This document shows, piece after piece, positions 1 through 7,875 of a DNA stretch of 64,000 bases (the stretch's first letter is position 1; every line of letters starts with the position of its first letter). The notes under the pieces were generated by a model. That model saw nothing but the letters and a program-made list of their open reading frames with translations, searched no databases and was not told the DNA's origin. The translations under genes and the position numbers were made by a program. Origin of the DNA: Clostridium sp. D53t1_180928_C8 (GTDB lineage: Bacteria; Bacillota; Clostridia; Clostridiales; Clostridiaceae); contig NZ_JADPEL010000002.1 in NCBI RefSeq assembly GCF_015667795.1, positions 47,212 through 111,211 of the forward strand, given 5' to 3'.

Positions 1-500
1 TGTCTAGCTTCATCTTTACACATTTCATGAACTGTGTCATGAATTGCATCTAAGTTTAATTGTTTAGCTAATGTAGCTAAATCTTTCTTACCTTGAGTTG
101 CTCCGTGTTCTGCAGCTACTCTAGCTTCTAAGTTAGCTTTTGTATCAGCAACAACTACTTCTCCTAATAATTCAGCGAATTTAGCAGCGTGTTCTGCTTC
201 TTCGATAGCTATTCTCTTATAAGCTTCAGCAACTTCTGGGAATCCTTCTCTATCTGCTTGTCTTGACATTGCTAGGTACATACCTACTTCTGTACATTCT
301 CCAACAAAGTTAGCTCTTAATCCTTCAATTACTCTTTCATCTACACCTTGAGCAACTCCGATTCTGTGCTCATCAGCAAATACTAATTCTCCTGCTTGTT
401 CTACGAACTTATCAGCTCCAACATGGCATAATGGGCATTCTGCTGGTGCAGCTTCTCCTTCATGAACATATCCACATACTGTACATACAAACTTCTTCAT
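1..500 (-). CDS. Reverse rubrerythrin, copy 1 (3' end cut by window edge)
   Basis: Non-haem iron protein that reduces peroxide and oxygen. The N-terminus is a short rubredoxin-type domain (CTVCGY and CPLCH supply the four iron-binding cysteines), followed by a four-helix ferritin-like di-iron domain containing ECTEVGMY and EEAEHAAKF. Rubredoxin before the di-iron domain is the order of the clostridial reverse rubrerythrins (rbr3A/rbr3B of C. acetobutylicum), opposite to classical rubrerythrin. The ATG at 498-500 follows an AGGAGG site. About 14 C-terminal residues lie beyond position 1. The coding DNA looks identical to copy 2 over 485 bp. It lies downstream of copy 2 in the same orientation and is probably co-transcribed or partly attenuated at the hairpin between them. 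Confidence 0.93.
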   Translation of the reverse strand, partial: MKKFVCTVCGYVHEGEAAPAECPLCHVGADKFVEQAGELVFADEHRIGVAQGVDERVIEGLRANFVGECTEVGMYLAMSRQADREGFPEVAEAYKRIAIEEAEHAAKFAELLGEVVVADTKANLEARVAAEHGATQGKKDLATLAKQLNLDAIHDTVHEMCKDEAR

Positions 501-560
501 ATTCCTATTCCTCCTAAATTTTCATATATTTATTATTTTTTCTATAACATTTTCTATTAT

Positions 561-598
561 ATACCACAAAAGTACAAGCTTCTATACTTTTGTGGTAT
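561..598. terminator. Hairpin between the two rubrerythrin copies
   Basis: A perfect 14-bp inverted repeat (561-574 and 585-598) with a 10-nt loop. The T-run follows it on the + strand. On the minus strand, where the genes are read, the downstream tract is only weakly U-rich. It may be a partial terminator or an RNA-processing hairpin setting the ratio of the two copies. Confidence 0.55.
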
Positions 599-612
599 TT
601 TTTTCTTAACTC

Positions 613-1155
613 TTATGCGAAGTATCTGTTTAATAATCCTTCGAAAGCTTTTCCATGTCTAGCTTCATCTTTACACATTTCATGAACTGTGTCATGAATT
701 GCATCTAAGTTTAATTGTTTAGCTAATGTAGCTAAATCTTTCTTACCTTGAGTTGCTCCGTGTTCTGCAGCTACTCTAGCTTCTAAGTTAGCTTTTGTAT
801 CAGCAACAACTACTTCTCCTAATAATTCAGCGAATTTAGCAGCGTGTTCTGCTTCTTCGATAGCTATTCTCTTATAAGCTTCAGCAACTTCTGGGAATCC
901 TTCTCTATCTGCTTGTCTTGACATTGCTAGGTACATACCTACTTCTGTACATTCTCCAACAAAGTTAGCTCTTAATCCTTCAATTACTCTTTCATCTACA
1001 CCTTGAGCAACTCCGATTCTGTGCTCATCAGCAAATACTAATTCTCCTGCTTGTTCTACGAACTTATCAGCTCCAACATGGCATAATGGGCATTCTGCTG
1101 GTGCAGCTTCTCCTTCATGAACATATCCACATACTGTACAAACGAATTTTTTCAT
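613..1155 (-). CDS. Reverse rubrerythrin, copy 2
   Basis: Complete 180-aa reverse rubrerythrin: N-terminal rubredoxin knuckles (CTVCG near residue 7, CPLCH near residue 24), then a ferritin-like di-iron domain with two ExxH-type segments (EEAEHA and DEARHG). The start is the ATG at 1155 because AGGAGG lies about 8 nt upstream. A longer in-frame extension to 1248 has no ribosome binding site and is lysine-rich non-family sequence. The promoter is at 1261-1288. The family scavenges peroxide and oxygen with NADH-fed electrons in the cytoplasm of anaerobes and is usually under PerR control in clostridia. An AT-rich palindromic stretch overlaps the promoter spacer, but composition makes it hard to call a PerR box. 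Confidence 0.95.
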   Translation of the reverse strand: MKKFVCTVCGYVHEGEAAPAECPLCHVGADKFVEQAGELVFADEHRIGVAQGVDERVIEGLRANFVGECTEVGMYLAMSRQADREGFPEVAEAYKRIAIEEAEHAAKFAELLGEVVVADTKANLEARVAAEHGATQGKKDLATLAKQLNLDAIHDTVHEMCKDEARHGKAFEGLLNRYFA

Positions 1156-1260
1156 AATTTTATTCCTCCTAAAATCCTTATATATATATTTAATTTTCTT
1201 AACTTCTAATTTATTTGTTCTTTTGTTTTTGTGTTTCTTGCGAATCACCCTACATCTATT

Positions 1261-1288
1261 ATTATATAATAATAATTATTAATTACAA
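1261..1288 (-). promoter_or_regulatory. Promoter of the rubrerythrin pair
   Basis: Minus strand TTGTAA (1283-1288), 16-nt spacer, TATAAT (1261-1266), about 105 nt before the ATG. The spacer contains an AATAATTATT-like palindrome that could be a PerR-type operator (inference only). Confidence 0.6.
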
Positions 1289-1411
1289 GTCTTTTTTGAA
1301 AAAAATTAAAAATTTTTTTCTAATTGATAATACATATCAACTAGCACTATTAGTAGCTTTATCCATTATTCAATAGATACTGATTATCAATTGATATAAA
1401 CTCTAAATATA

Positions 1412-1439
1412 AAGAGCTGTATCATTAGATACAACTCTT
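1412..1439 (-). terminator. Putative terminator of the sensor kinase gene
   Basis: A 12-bp stem with one G-U pair (1412-1423 and 1428-1439) and a 4-nt loop, just past the kinase stop codon. The downstream U-tract on the minus strand is weak. Confidence 0.5.
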
Positions 1440-1453
1440 ATACAATATCTTAG

Positions 1454-3781
1454 TTATTTTAACTTTATTATTGACTTAAATAAATCTCCATCGGCTTCAA
1501 TTTTAAAGCTACCATTATGAAGTTCTATTATGCTCTTTGCAATAGCAAGACCCAATCCCGATCCATCTGTACTTCTTGATGAATCTCCACGTTTAAATCT
1601 ATTAGTTATTTCATTGGTATCAAAACTTAATTCATAAGCTGATATATTTTTCATTATTATAGTTACTTCATCATTTTCTTTAAACATATCAATATATACT
1701 CTTGTATTGCTTAAAGAATACTTTACTATATTAGAAAGAAGATTCTCAAATACTCTATATAATCTCTTTCCATCAGCATTTATAAATATCTTTTCATCAG
1801 GAAGATTTAACTTGATATCTAAATTACTTTCTCTAAATCTTTCATCATTTTCTCCTAATGATTGCTTTAATAATTGTCCAACATCTATTTTCGTAATATT
1901 AAGTTCCATTGCACCGCTAGCCGCTTTAGATGCCTCAAATAAATCCTCTATTAAAACCTTAAGTCTCTGAGCTTTTTTATCTAATATATTAATATAATCT
2001 CTAGCATTTTCTGGCTCTATTTCTTCTCTCTTTAATAAATCTATATAATTTATAATTGAAGTTAAAGGTGTTTTTAGATCATGAGAAACATTAGTTATAA
2101 GCTCTGTTTTCATATTTTCGCTTTTCATCTCATTTTCAACTGACTTCTTTAATCCTTCTTTTATATTATTTATATCATGTGCTAGCTCCTTAAGGTGTCC
2201 TCTTCCTTTTTCATCTATCTTATACGTTAGCTTTCCTTCTGCAGCAGCCTTAGCCCCAACCATTATCTTATCTATATAAACTAAGTCTTTAATTAACATT
2301 ATTAAGTATATAATTGTTAATATAATTCCTGCAATTATTCCTATTGGCCATATATAAAAAATTGCTGATAAGAAAAATAATACTAATCCTATTGATACAT
2401 ATAAAGCTGTCATTATTAAGAAGGTTCTTATTATAGATCCTCTATTCATTACATCACTTAAATAATTCCAAACCTTAATAGTAAGGTTATTTTTAAATAA
2501 TGTTCCTTCATTATAATTAATAATCAATACTCTTATTAATAAATAGCAAATTATTATTACTACTGTTCCCCAAACTATTGAACTTAAATTTAATCTTCTT
2601 ATATAGTTATTTGAATTATAATAAATATGAGAACCTGTATTCCAAATTATCCATGCTAGGATTGCTGTTCCTATTTTATATTCGATAGGATAATCTTTAA
2701 CTTTACTTATTATTTTTTCTGTTTTAACTGCTTCTACTTTATGTTTAGCTAAGTATAATAAGCAAATAATTAATGCAGCTAAAGATACTATTAATGCGAT
2801 ACAGTTTAAATAAAAGCTATTAACATTTTTCTTTACCTTCATAAAACTTTCATAAACCACATCTCCTGATTGAATTTCTTTAGGCATCCATATATATAAT
2901 GTTACATTATGTTTTTCAGTATTATAATTGTACTCATAATAATCTTCTGTGGTAATTGAAGTTTCATATGAAGTATTGCCAAAATATTTAGAACTATAGG
3001 CATGATTATCAATAAACTTATTTAAGAAACTATTGATATCTATTTGTTTACCATTTATATAAATATTCTCTATCACATTACCATTATAATCAATATTTAC
3101 TTCTTTAAAATATCTACTGTTTTTCTTTGTATATTGAATATCTTGCTTTTCTCCACCAATCCAAATATCATTTAATTTATCATAAGCTGAAAATTTTAAA
3201 TTAACATATGAGTTTAACTGATTATTTAAATCACTTGCACTATTACTTTTTCTATTTAAAATATATTCACTTAACTCTTCATCAGTTAAAGTGTATTTTT
3301 CGTCTATTTTAGCTCTTTCTTCTTGCAATATTTTTTCTTGCTGCTCATAGGTTAAACTATTAAAATTACTATCATTGTATTTAGATGAACTAAACTTTTC
3401 AAACTCTGCATTTGCTTTATTATTTAACTCATTTCTGCATATATCAATATCATTTTGAGTAATATTATCTTTATCATTTGTATAGTTAGCTGACTTATAA
3501 TATAATGAATATCTTTCTACTAAATTTGTATACTCATTGATATTTCCTGCTACTTGAGTTTGTGTATATATTCTATCTGGTACAACATATCCTAAGTTAT
3601 CCTTAACTTCTAACAAAGATAAAATTGTAGTTGTTAATACTATTGCTGTTATAATATAAATTATACTTCCCTCAAATTTATTACCCTTAAAGATATTCTT
3701 TCTTTTTGATTTTTCACTTTTTTTCTCTATAATTTCCTGCTCATTGTTTTCATCCTTAGTATTTTTCGATTTTATATCCAA
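1454..3781 (-). CDS. Sensor histidine kinase with large extracellular domain
   Basis: 775 aa. Membrane segment near residues 39-58, a long hydrophilic external region (about 60-320), then a second helix (about 323-345) and a polytopic block to about residue 500. A HAMP-like linker, a HisKA domain with the phospho-accepting His in SHDLKTPLTS (about H567) and a HATPase domain (NLLSNIVKYS, GSGLGLAIAKS) follow. Phosphotransfer partner is the response regulator gene just upstream, which overlaps it by 26 nt. The start is TTG at 3781, placed about 9 nt after AGGTGG inside the regulator gene, implying translational coupling. The ligand is unknown. The external region, with many Asn, Tyr and Lys residues, resembles no sensor fold I can name. 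Confidence 0.9.
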   Translation of the reverse strand: MDIKSKNTKDENNEQEIIEKKSEKSKRKNIFKGNKFEGSIIYIITAIVLTTTILSLLEVKDNLGYVVPDRIYTQTQVAGNINEYTNLVERYSLYYKSANYTNDKDNITQNDIDICRNELNNKANAEFEKFSSSKYNDSNFNSLTYEQQEKILQEERAKIDEKYTLTDEELSEYILNRKSNSASDLNNQLNSYVNLKFSAYDKLNDIWIGGEKQDIQYTKKNSRYFKEVNIDYNGNVIENIYINGKQIDINSFLNKFIDNHAYSSKYFGNTSYETSITTEDYYEYNYNTEKHNVTLYIWMPKEIQSGDVVYESFMKVKKNVNSFYLNCIALIVSLAALIICLLYLAKHKVEAVKTEKIISKVKDYPIEYKIGTAILAWIIWNTGSHIYYNSNNYIRRLNLSSIVWGTVVIIICYLLIRVLIINYNEGTLFKNNLTIKVWNYLSDVMNRGSIIRTFLIMTALYVSIGLVLFFLSAIFYIWPIGIIAGIILTIIYLIMLIKDLVYIDKIMVGAKAAAEGKLTYKIDEKGRGHLKELAHDINNIKEGLKKSVENEMKSENMKTELITNVSHDLKTPLTSIINYIDLLKREEIEPENARDYINILDKKAQRLKVLIEDLFEASKAASGAMELNITKIDVGQLLKQSLGENDERFRESNLDIKLNLPDEKIFINADGKRLYRVFENLLSNIVKYSLSNTRVYIDMFKENDEVTIIMKNISAYELSFDTNEITNRFKRGDSSRSTDGSGLGLAIAKSIIELHNGSFKIEADGDLFKSIIKLK

Positions 3782-4463
3782 TTCCCCACACCACCTTTAA
3801 ATATTTAGGATCCTTAGGATTAATTTCAATCTTTTCTCTAATCCTTCTTATATGAACTGCTACAGTATTTTCAGCATTATAACTTGGCTCTTTCCAAACT
3901 TTTTCATAAATTTCATCTATAGAAAATACTCTTCCTTGATTTCTAAGTAATAACTCTAATATTCCAAATTCAGTTGCTGTAAGTTTTATTAATTCGCCAT
4001 CCACTAATACCTCTTTAGCCTCGGGGTTTAAAGATAATCCTCCACTACTTATTATTTCAGTTGTTTCTTCTTTTGTATTAGCATAATTTCCAAAGACAGT
4101 ATATCTTCTTAATTGTGATTTAACCCTTGCTATAAGTTCTAATGGGTTAAATGGTTTTGTTATATAATCATCAGCCCCCATATTAAGCCCTAATATTTTA
4201 TCAGTATCTTCTGATTTTGCAGAAATCAAAATAATAGGTATATTTTTTTCTTGTCTAATTTTCATGGTAGTTCTAAGACCATCCATATTAGGCATCATTA
4301 TATCCATTAAAATAAGCTGTATATCTTTTTCCATTAATGCTTCTAATGCTTCTAATCCATCATAAGCCTTTATAACATTTATTCCTTCGTTTCTTAAATA
4401 TATCTCAATAGCATCAACTATTTCCTTATCATCATCTACTACCAACACATTACTTTTTATCAT
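3756..4463 (-). CDS. OmpR/PhoB-family response regulator
   Basis: 235 aa. Receiver domain with the acidic pocket VVDDD and phospho-acceptor Asp in LILMDIMMP (about D54), the K of TKPF near residue 105, and a C-terminal winged-helix DNA-binding domain (ENTVAVHIRRIREKI, GIGYKIEKY). The ATG at 4463 is preferred because AGGGAG lies about 11 nt upstream. The alternative GTG at 4475 abuts that site. First gene of a two-gene operon with the sensor kinase. It probably controls its own promoter; candidate operator repeats lie upstream (4620-4690). Confidence 0.92.
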   Translation of the reverse strand: MIKSNVLVVDDDKEIVDAIEIYLRNEGINVIKAYDGLEALEALMEKDIQLILMDIMMPNMDGLRTTMKIRQEKNIPIILISAKSEDTDKILGLNMGADDYITKPFNPLELIARVKSQLRRYTVFGNYANTKEETTEIISSGGLSLNPEAKEVLVDGELIKLTATEFGILELLLRNQGRVFSIDEIYEKVWKEPSYNAENTVAVHIRRIREKIEINPKDPKYLKVVWGIGYKIEKY

Positions 4464-4492
4464 TTCTAACAACACTCCCTTCGTATTGTATT

Positions 4493-4501
4493 ATTATACC
4501 A
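4493..4501 (-). promoter_or_regulatory. Extended -10 element of the two-component operon
   Basis: Minus strand TGGTATAAT about 30 nt before the regulator start codon. No good -35 is seen at the usual distance, as expected for extended -10 or activator-dependent promoters. Confidence 0.45.
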
Positions 4502-4770
4502 TGTCACTCATTTTATATTTATATACTAACAATAAAGTCTTAAAAAAAATTTATCATATTTATTAAAAATTTATTAATATCGATAAATTATGAACTTAAT
4601 CTTAAATACCGTGATACCGAAAATTAATGACTATAAAGCTTAAATTTTCAATTTAAGTCCGAACCTTCTAAAGTTAATGACTTGTCTACAATCTGTAACA
4701 AAAATCGTTACCTATACGGTTAGAAGTATTCCATTTTTACTTTTAACTGTAGTTAATATTTTTCAATCAT
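4502..4770. other. Long gene-free region upstream of the two-component operon
   Basis: No open frame is convincing here. The region holds two copies of TTAATGAC (4624-4631 and 4674-4681, 50 bp apart) flanking a 7-bp inverted repeat (4639-4645 and 4651-4657). These could be regulator binding sites for the downstream operon. Confidence 0.35.
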
Positions 4771-4808
4771 ACAAAAAAGCTAGTAATACGTGTTTTGTAT
4801 TACTAGCT
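4771..4808 (-). terminator. Intrinsic terminator of the nucleoside transporter gene
   Basis: A 12-bp stem (4778-4789 and 4797-4808) followed on the minus strand by a run of six T. It lies just past the stop codon. Confidence 0.88.
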
Positions 4809-4815
4809 CTAAAAA

Positions 4816-6024
4816 TTACATAGTTAATAAAAATCCTGCTATTGTAGCACTTAAAAGATTAGCAAGAGTTCCTGCTATTATAGCCTTCCATCCTAAACGT
4901 GCAATATCACCTTTTCTACTTGGTGCCATACCACCTATACCCCCAATTAAAATTGCTATAGATGAAATATTAGCAAATCCACACAATGCAAAAGTAACTA
5001 TAGCTATTGTTTTTGATGATAATGTCCCCATTATTTCTGAAAGACTAGTAAAAGCTACAAATTCATTTAATATAACCTTTTGACCTATTAATGAACCAGC
5101 TGTTACTGCCTCACTCCATGGTACACCTATAATAGCTGCCACTGGCGAAAATATATAACCTAAAATAGATTGTAAACTTAAATTTCCTAAACCAAACCAG
5201 CCACCAATCCAGCCTATAATACCATTAATAAGTGCTATTAAAGCAACAAAGGCAAGTAATATAGCTGCAATATTAAGAACTAACCCTAATCCATCTATTG
5301 CTCCCTTAGCTGCTGCATCAACAACATTTGCTGAATCATCCTTAACCATTTCTATTTGATCATTGACATTTGCTTGTTTTATTTCTGGTATTATAATTTT
5401 AGACATTATAAGTCCTGCTGGTGCTGACATAAAACTTGCAGATACTAAGTATTCTATTGGTATACCAAGTAATGAGTAACCAACTAAAATTGAACCTGAA
5501 ACTGATGCAAGTCCTCCAACCATAACTGTAAATAATTCTGATTCAGTAAGTTTTTCAACATATGGCTTAATTAAAAGTGGTGCTTCTGTTTGACCTAAGA
5601 ATATATTAGCTGATGCTGATATAGTTTCTAACTTTGATGTTCCTAAAAGCCTAGACAAAGCTCCACCTATAATTTTTATAATAAATTGCATAATTCCTAA
5701 ATAATATAATACTGATACTACTGCTGATATAAATATAATTACTCCTAAAACATTAACAGCAAATATACTTCCATCGTTAGTTAAAGATCCAAATAAAAAT
5801 TTAATTCCTTCATTTGCATAATTAATTACTGATTGAACTCCTAGTGCTATTTTGCTTAACACATATTTACCTACACTCCATTTTAAAGCCGCAAGTGCAA
5901 ATGCAAATTGAATTAAAAATCCAATTATTACTGTTCCCCAATTAATCTTTTTCTTATTATTTGAAAGCAAAAATGCTACAAGAAATATAAATGCTATTCC
6001 TATAACACAATTTAATATTGCCAT
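4816..6024 (-). CDS. nupC: NupC-family concentrative nucleoside transporter
   Basis: 402-aa polytopic membrane protein of the CNT family, which imports nucleosides with a cation gradient. The typical order is visible: N-terminal helices, a gate domain (GTSKLETISASANIFLGQTEAPLL, shown here as the run around residues 150-172), a central segment, and the C-terminal motif near GFANISSIAI with the signature LCGFAN. Length is typical of bacterial NupC. The ATG at 6024 follows GGAGTG. It is a single-gene unit with its own terminator. Specific substrates cannot be read from the sequence. Confidence 0.9.
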   Translation of the reverse strand: MAILNCVIGIAFIFLVAFLLSNNKKKINWGTVIIGFLIQFAFALAALKWSVGKYVLSKIALGVQSVINYANEGIKFLFGSLTNDGSIFAVNVLGVIIFISAVVSVLYYLGIMQFIIKIIGGALSRLLGTSKLETISASANIFLGQTEAPLLIKPYVEKLTESELFTVMVGGLASVSGSILVGYSLLGIPIEYLVSASFMSAPAGLIMSKIIIPEIKQANVNDQIEMVKDDSANVVDAAAKGAIDGLGLVLNIAAILLAFVALIALINGIIGWIGGWFGLGNLSLQSILGYIFSPVAAIIGVPWSEAVTAGSLIGQKVILNEFVAFTSLSEIMGTLSSKTIAIVTFALCGFANISSIAILIGGIGGMAPSRKGDIARLGWKAIIAGTLANLLSATIAGFLLTM

Positions 6025-6143
6025 AATATCACTCCATCCTTTGTTAAATATTTTTTCTTATTTAGTTTTATCAAAAATATAATATTATATTCCAAATATA
6101 CAAATATAATCTTAAGCATAACTTACTATTAATAACAACAAAT

Positions 6144-6183
6144 AAGTTCAATTAACTACACTTTAATCTAGTTAATTGAACTT
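6144..6183 (-). terminator. Putative terminator of the YccF gene
   Basis: A perfect 15-bp inverted repeat (6144-6158 and 6169-6183) with a 10-nt loop, followed on the minus strand by a T-rich but interrupted tail. It lies between the yccF stop and the nupC start, so an operator role for nupC is possible. Confidence 0.55.
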
Positions 6184-6211
6184 TAAATGTACACTATTAC
6201 TAAAAGTTATA

Positions 6212-6574
6212 TTATCTAATTTCTTTTCCAAAAGGCATTAATGATAATTTCGCCATTTTTAAAGATTGCATTGCAAATGGTATACCTATAATAGTAATAC
6301 ATAAAAATAAAGCACTAATTAAATTTGCAACGCATAACTCTAATCCTCCAAATATTATCCATAATATATTTAATATTAGACTTCCACTACTATCACTAAC
6401 TGTAACTACCTCTTTTCCAAAAGGTGTAAATTGTAGTCTTGCCATTTTAAAACATTGTATTCCAACTGGTATTCCTATAATACTGATACACCAAAGCGTT
6501 CCTATGAATAACCATCCTAAAGCTCCAAAAAAACCACCAAATATTATCCAAACTATATTTCCTAAACACGACAT
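6212..6574 (-). CDS. YccF-domain membrane protein
   Basis: 120 aa with two related halves. Each half has a hydrophobic hairpin followed by the family signature (IIGIPVGIQCFKMARLQF near residue 35 and a second IIGIPFAMQSLKMAKLSL copy), ending in PFGKE. This internal duplication is the hallmark of the YccF (DUF307) family, inner-membrane proteins of unknown function. The ATG at 6574 is chosen because GGAGG lies 8 nt upstream. An in-frame ATG at 6589 overlaps that site. Monocistronic by position. Confidence 0.82.
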   Translation of the reverse strand: MSCLGNIVWIIFGGFFGALGWLFIGTLWCISIIGIPVGIQCFKMARLQFTPFGKEVVTVSDSSGSLILNILWIIFGGLELCVANLISALFLCITIIGIPFAMQSLKMAKLSLMPFGKEIR

Positions 6575-6683
6575 TTTTATCGCCTCCATCTTAATCTCAT
6601 TTGTTATTCAAAAACTTTTTCATATCATATTTGAAATAAATTACATTTCTAATAATACTTTTATTTTTTCTAATCTTATAGTA

Positions 6684-6746
6684 TAAAAAATAACCTCATA
6701 GATTATATAACGATATCTATATAAATATCAATAATAATCTATGAGG
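6684..6746 (-). terminator. Intrinsic terminator of the flavin-reductase-like gene
   Basis: A 12-bp stem (6694-6705 and 6735-6746) with a long AT loop, followed on the minus strand by TTATTTTTTATAC. Confidence 0.8.
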
Positions 6747-6772
6747 CTTATTTAAAAACTTATCTTTTTTTA

Positions 6773-7279
6773 TTATTTAATAGTATAGCTTGATACTATT
6801 TCTCCAAAATATAATGTATGGTAATCTTCTAAGGGATATTTTTCATCATTTATAGTTTTATCTAAATTTTTTTCACTCATGGTTGTTTTATATACTACCT
6901 TACATTCAAAATGCATTCCTTCTACTTCTAATACTGGTGTACTAATCTTTTCACTATTTACAGTTGATATATTTAACTCTGCTAATTTATTCATATCTTT
7001 TCCACTTTTACTTCCTAAAAAGGCTAATTCCTTATTCATCTTTTCATAAGGTATTGTAACTGTAAATTCTTTTGATTTTTCAAGAATTCCATATGTATAT
7101 CTTTGAGGTCTTACCATTACCATAAATATAGGCTTTCCCCATATGAAGCCAATGCTCCCCCAGGCTATAGTCATTGAATTAACCTTATTACCAGTCTTAG
7201 TCGTCAAAAATGCTCCATTACTTAATATCTCCATATTCCTCTCTAAATTTTCATTATACTCTACACATTTCTTTAGCAT
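6773..7279 (-). CDS. Flavin-reductase-like (flavoredoxin-type) protein
   Basis: 168 aa matching the FMN-binding split-barrel flavin reductase family: N-terminal NGAFLTTKTGNKVNSMTIAW, the conserved VRPQRYTYG and EFTVTIP segments, and a C-terminal HTLYFGEIV strand. Related proteins in anaerobes bind FMN and act as flavoredoxins or NAD(P)H-dependent flavin reductases. The redox partner is unknown. The ATG at 7279 follows a G-rich Shine-Dalgarno. It has its own terminator. The promoter must lie in the region shared with the divergent leuS leader. Confidence 0.85.
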   Translation of the reverse strand: MLKKCVEYNENLERNMEILSNGAFLTTKTGNKVNSMTIAWGSIGFIWGKPIFMVMVRPQRYTYGILEKSKEFTVTIPYEKMNKELAFLGSKSGKDMNKLAELNISTVNSEKISTPVLEVEGMHFECKVVYKTTMSEKNLDKTINDEKYPLEDYHTLYFGEIVSSYTIK

Positions 7280-7392
7280 AGTATATCCCCCTTTTTTTTT
7301 ATTAAGACCCTTAATTAATAATTATTATAAAGAACTTTATATTTATAATATTATACCAATTTTTCCCACCAATATCAAAGTATACGCTTTTC

Positions 7393-7422
7393 TTGACTTA
7401 TTATAACAATCTACTATATAAT
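7393..7422 (+). promoter_or_regulatory. Promoter of the leuS T-box transcript
   Basis: TTGACT (7393-7398), 18-nt spacer, TATAAT (7417-7422), about 40 nt before the first conserved T-box leader bases. Confidence 0.75.
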
Positions 7423-7454
7423 TAATTATTATTTAAAATATTATTAATAAATTA

Positions 7455-7735
7455 TTATTGCATTGAAAAGGAGTAGTACTATAAGCTTGTAATCTTTAGA
7501 GAGCTGTTGGTTGCTGAAAAACAGTGATACATGTATAGGAACTTGCCTTGGAGCTTACTTGTCAAAAGCAAGTACGGAGTCCCCGTTACGGATTTGAGTG
7601 AGAATTTAGTCAGCGTCAAGTGATAGACAGCAAGTTATTATATTTGCTAGCTTTAAACTAAACTGCTAATTCTAATAAGAGTGGTACCGCGAATTTAGCT
7701 TTTCGTCTCTTAATTGAGATGAAAGGCTTTTTTTA
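7455..7735 (+). ncRNA. T-box leader riboswitch for leuS
   Basis: Stem I features are present (AGTA near 7473, AGAGAG near 7498, GGTTGCTG near 7509). The highly conserved AGTGGTACCGCGAA antiterminator bulge at 7680-7693 is followed by a terminator (7698-7734). GGAA immediately precedes CTT at 7542-7544, which is the likely specifier triplet, a leucine codon fitting the downstream gene. Uncharged tRNA-Leu would stabilise the antiterminator and allow leuS transcription. Assignment of the specifier is by context and was not folded. Confidence 0.92.
7698..7734 (+). terminator. T-box terminator hairpin
   Basis: A stem with G-U pairs (7698-7709 and 7716-7727 approximately), followed by a seven-T run. 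It is mutually exclusive with the antiterminator containing the T-box bulge. Confidence 0.85.
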
Positions 7736-7767
7736 TATATTTTTATAAATTTAGGAAATAATTATAA

Positions 7768-7850
7768 GTAGTTAGTAGTTTTTAGTTACTAGTTAAGGTT
7801 GGAACTCCTATATAAGTTCGTTAACCACTAACTACTAACTCCTAACTTCA
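7768..7850 (+). repeat. Imperfect inverted repeat between T-box and leuS
   Basis: Outer arms GTTAGTAGTT (7771-7780) and AACTACTAAC (7830-7839), with inner pairs 7797-7800/7823-7826 and 7802-7806/7815-7819. It has no U-tract and ends about 20 nt before the leuS ribosome binding site. Confidence 0.6.
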
Positions 7851-7875
7851 ACTATACCTAAGGAGGTTTTTAACT

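Larger units (their letters stand above)
1..1140. repeat. Tandem duplication, direct repeats 1-485 and 656-1140
   Basis: Positions 1-485 and 656-1140 align without a visible difference at a fixed offset of 655. Identity stops abruptly four codons after the start codons, where both copies still encode MKKFVC but with different synonymous codons. That boundary suggests gene conversion or a very recent duplication. Confidence 0.9.

Noticed and set aside
561-604. Plus-strand terminator implying a small plus-strand transcript
   Set aside because: No plausible plus-strand gene or promoter lies upstream within the rubrerythrin copy; the hairpin is better explained as an element of the minus-strand operon.
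1156-1248. N-terminal extension of rubrerythrin copy 2 in the open frame
   Set aside because: No ribosome binding site, lysine-rich non-family sequence, and AGGAGG placed for the ATG at 1155.
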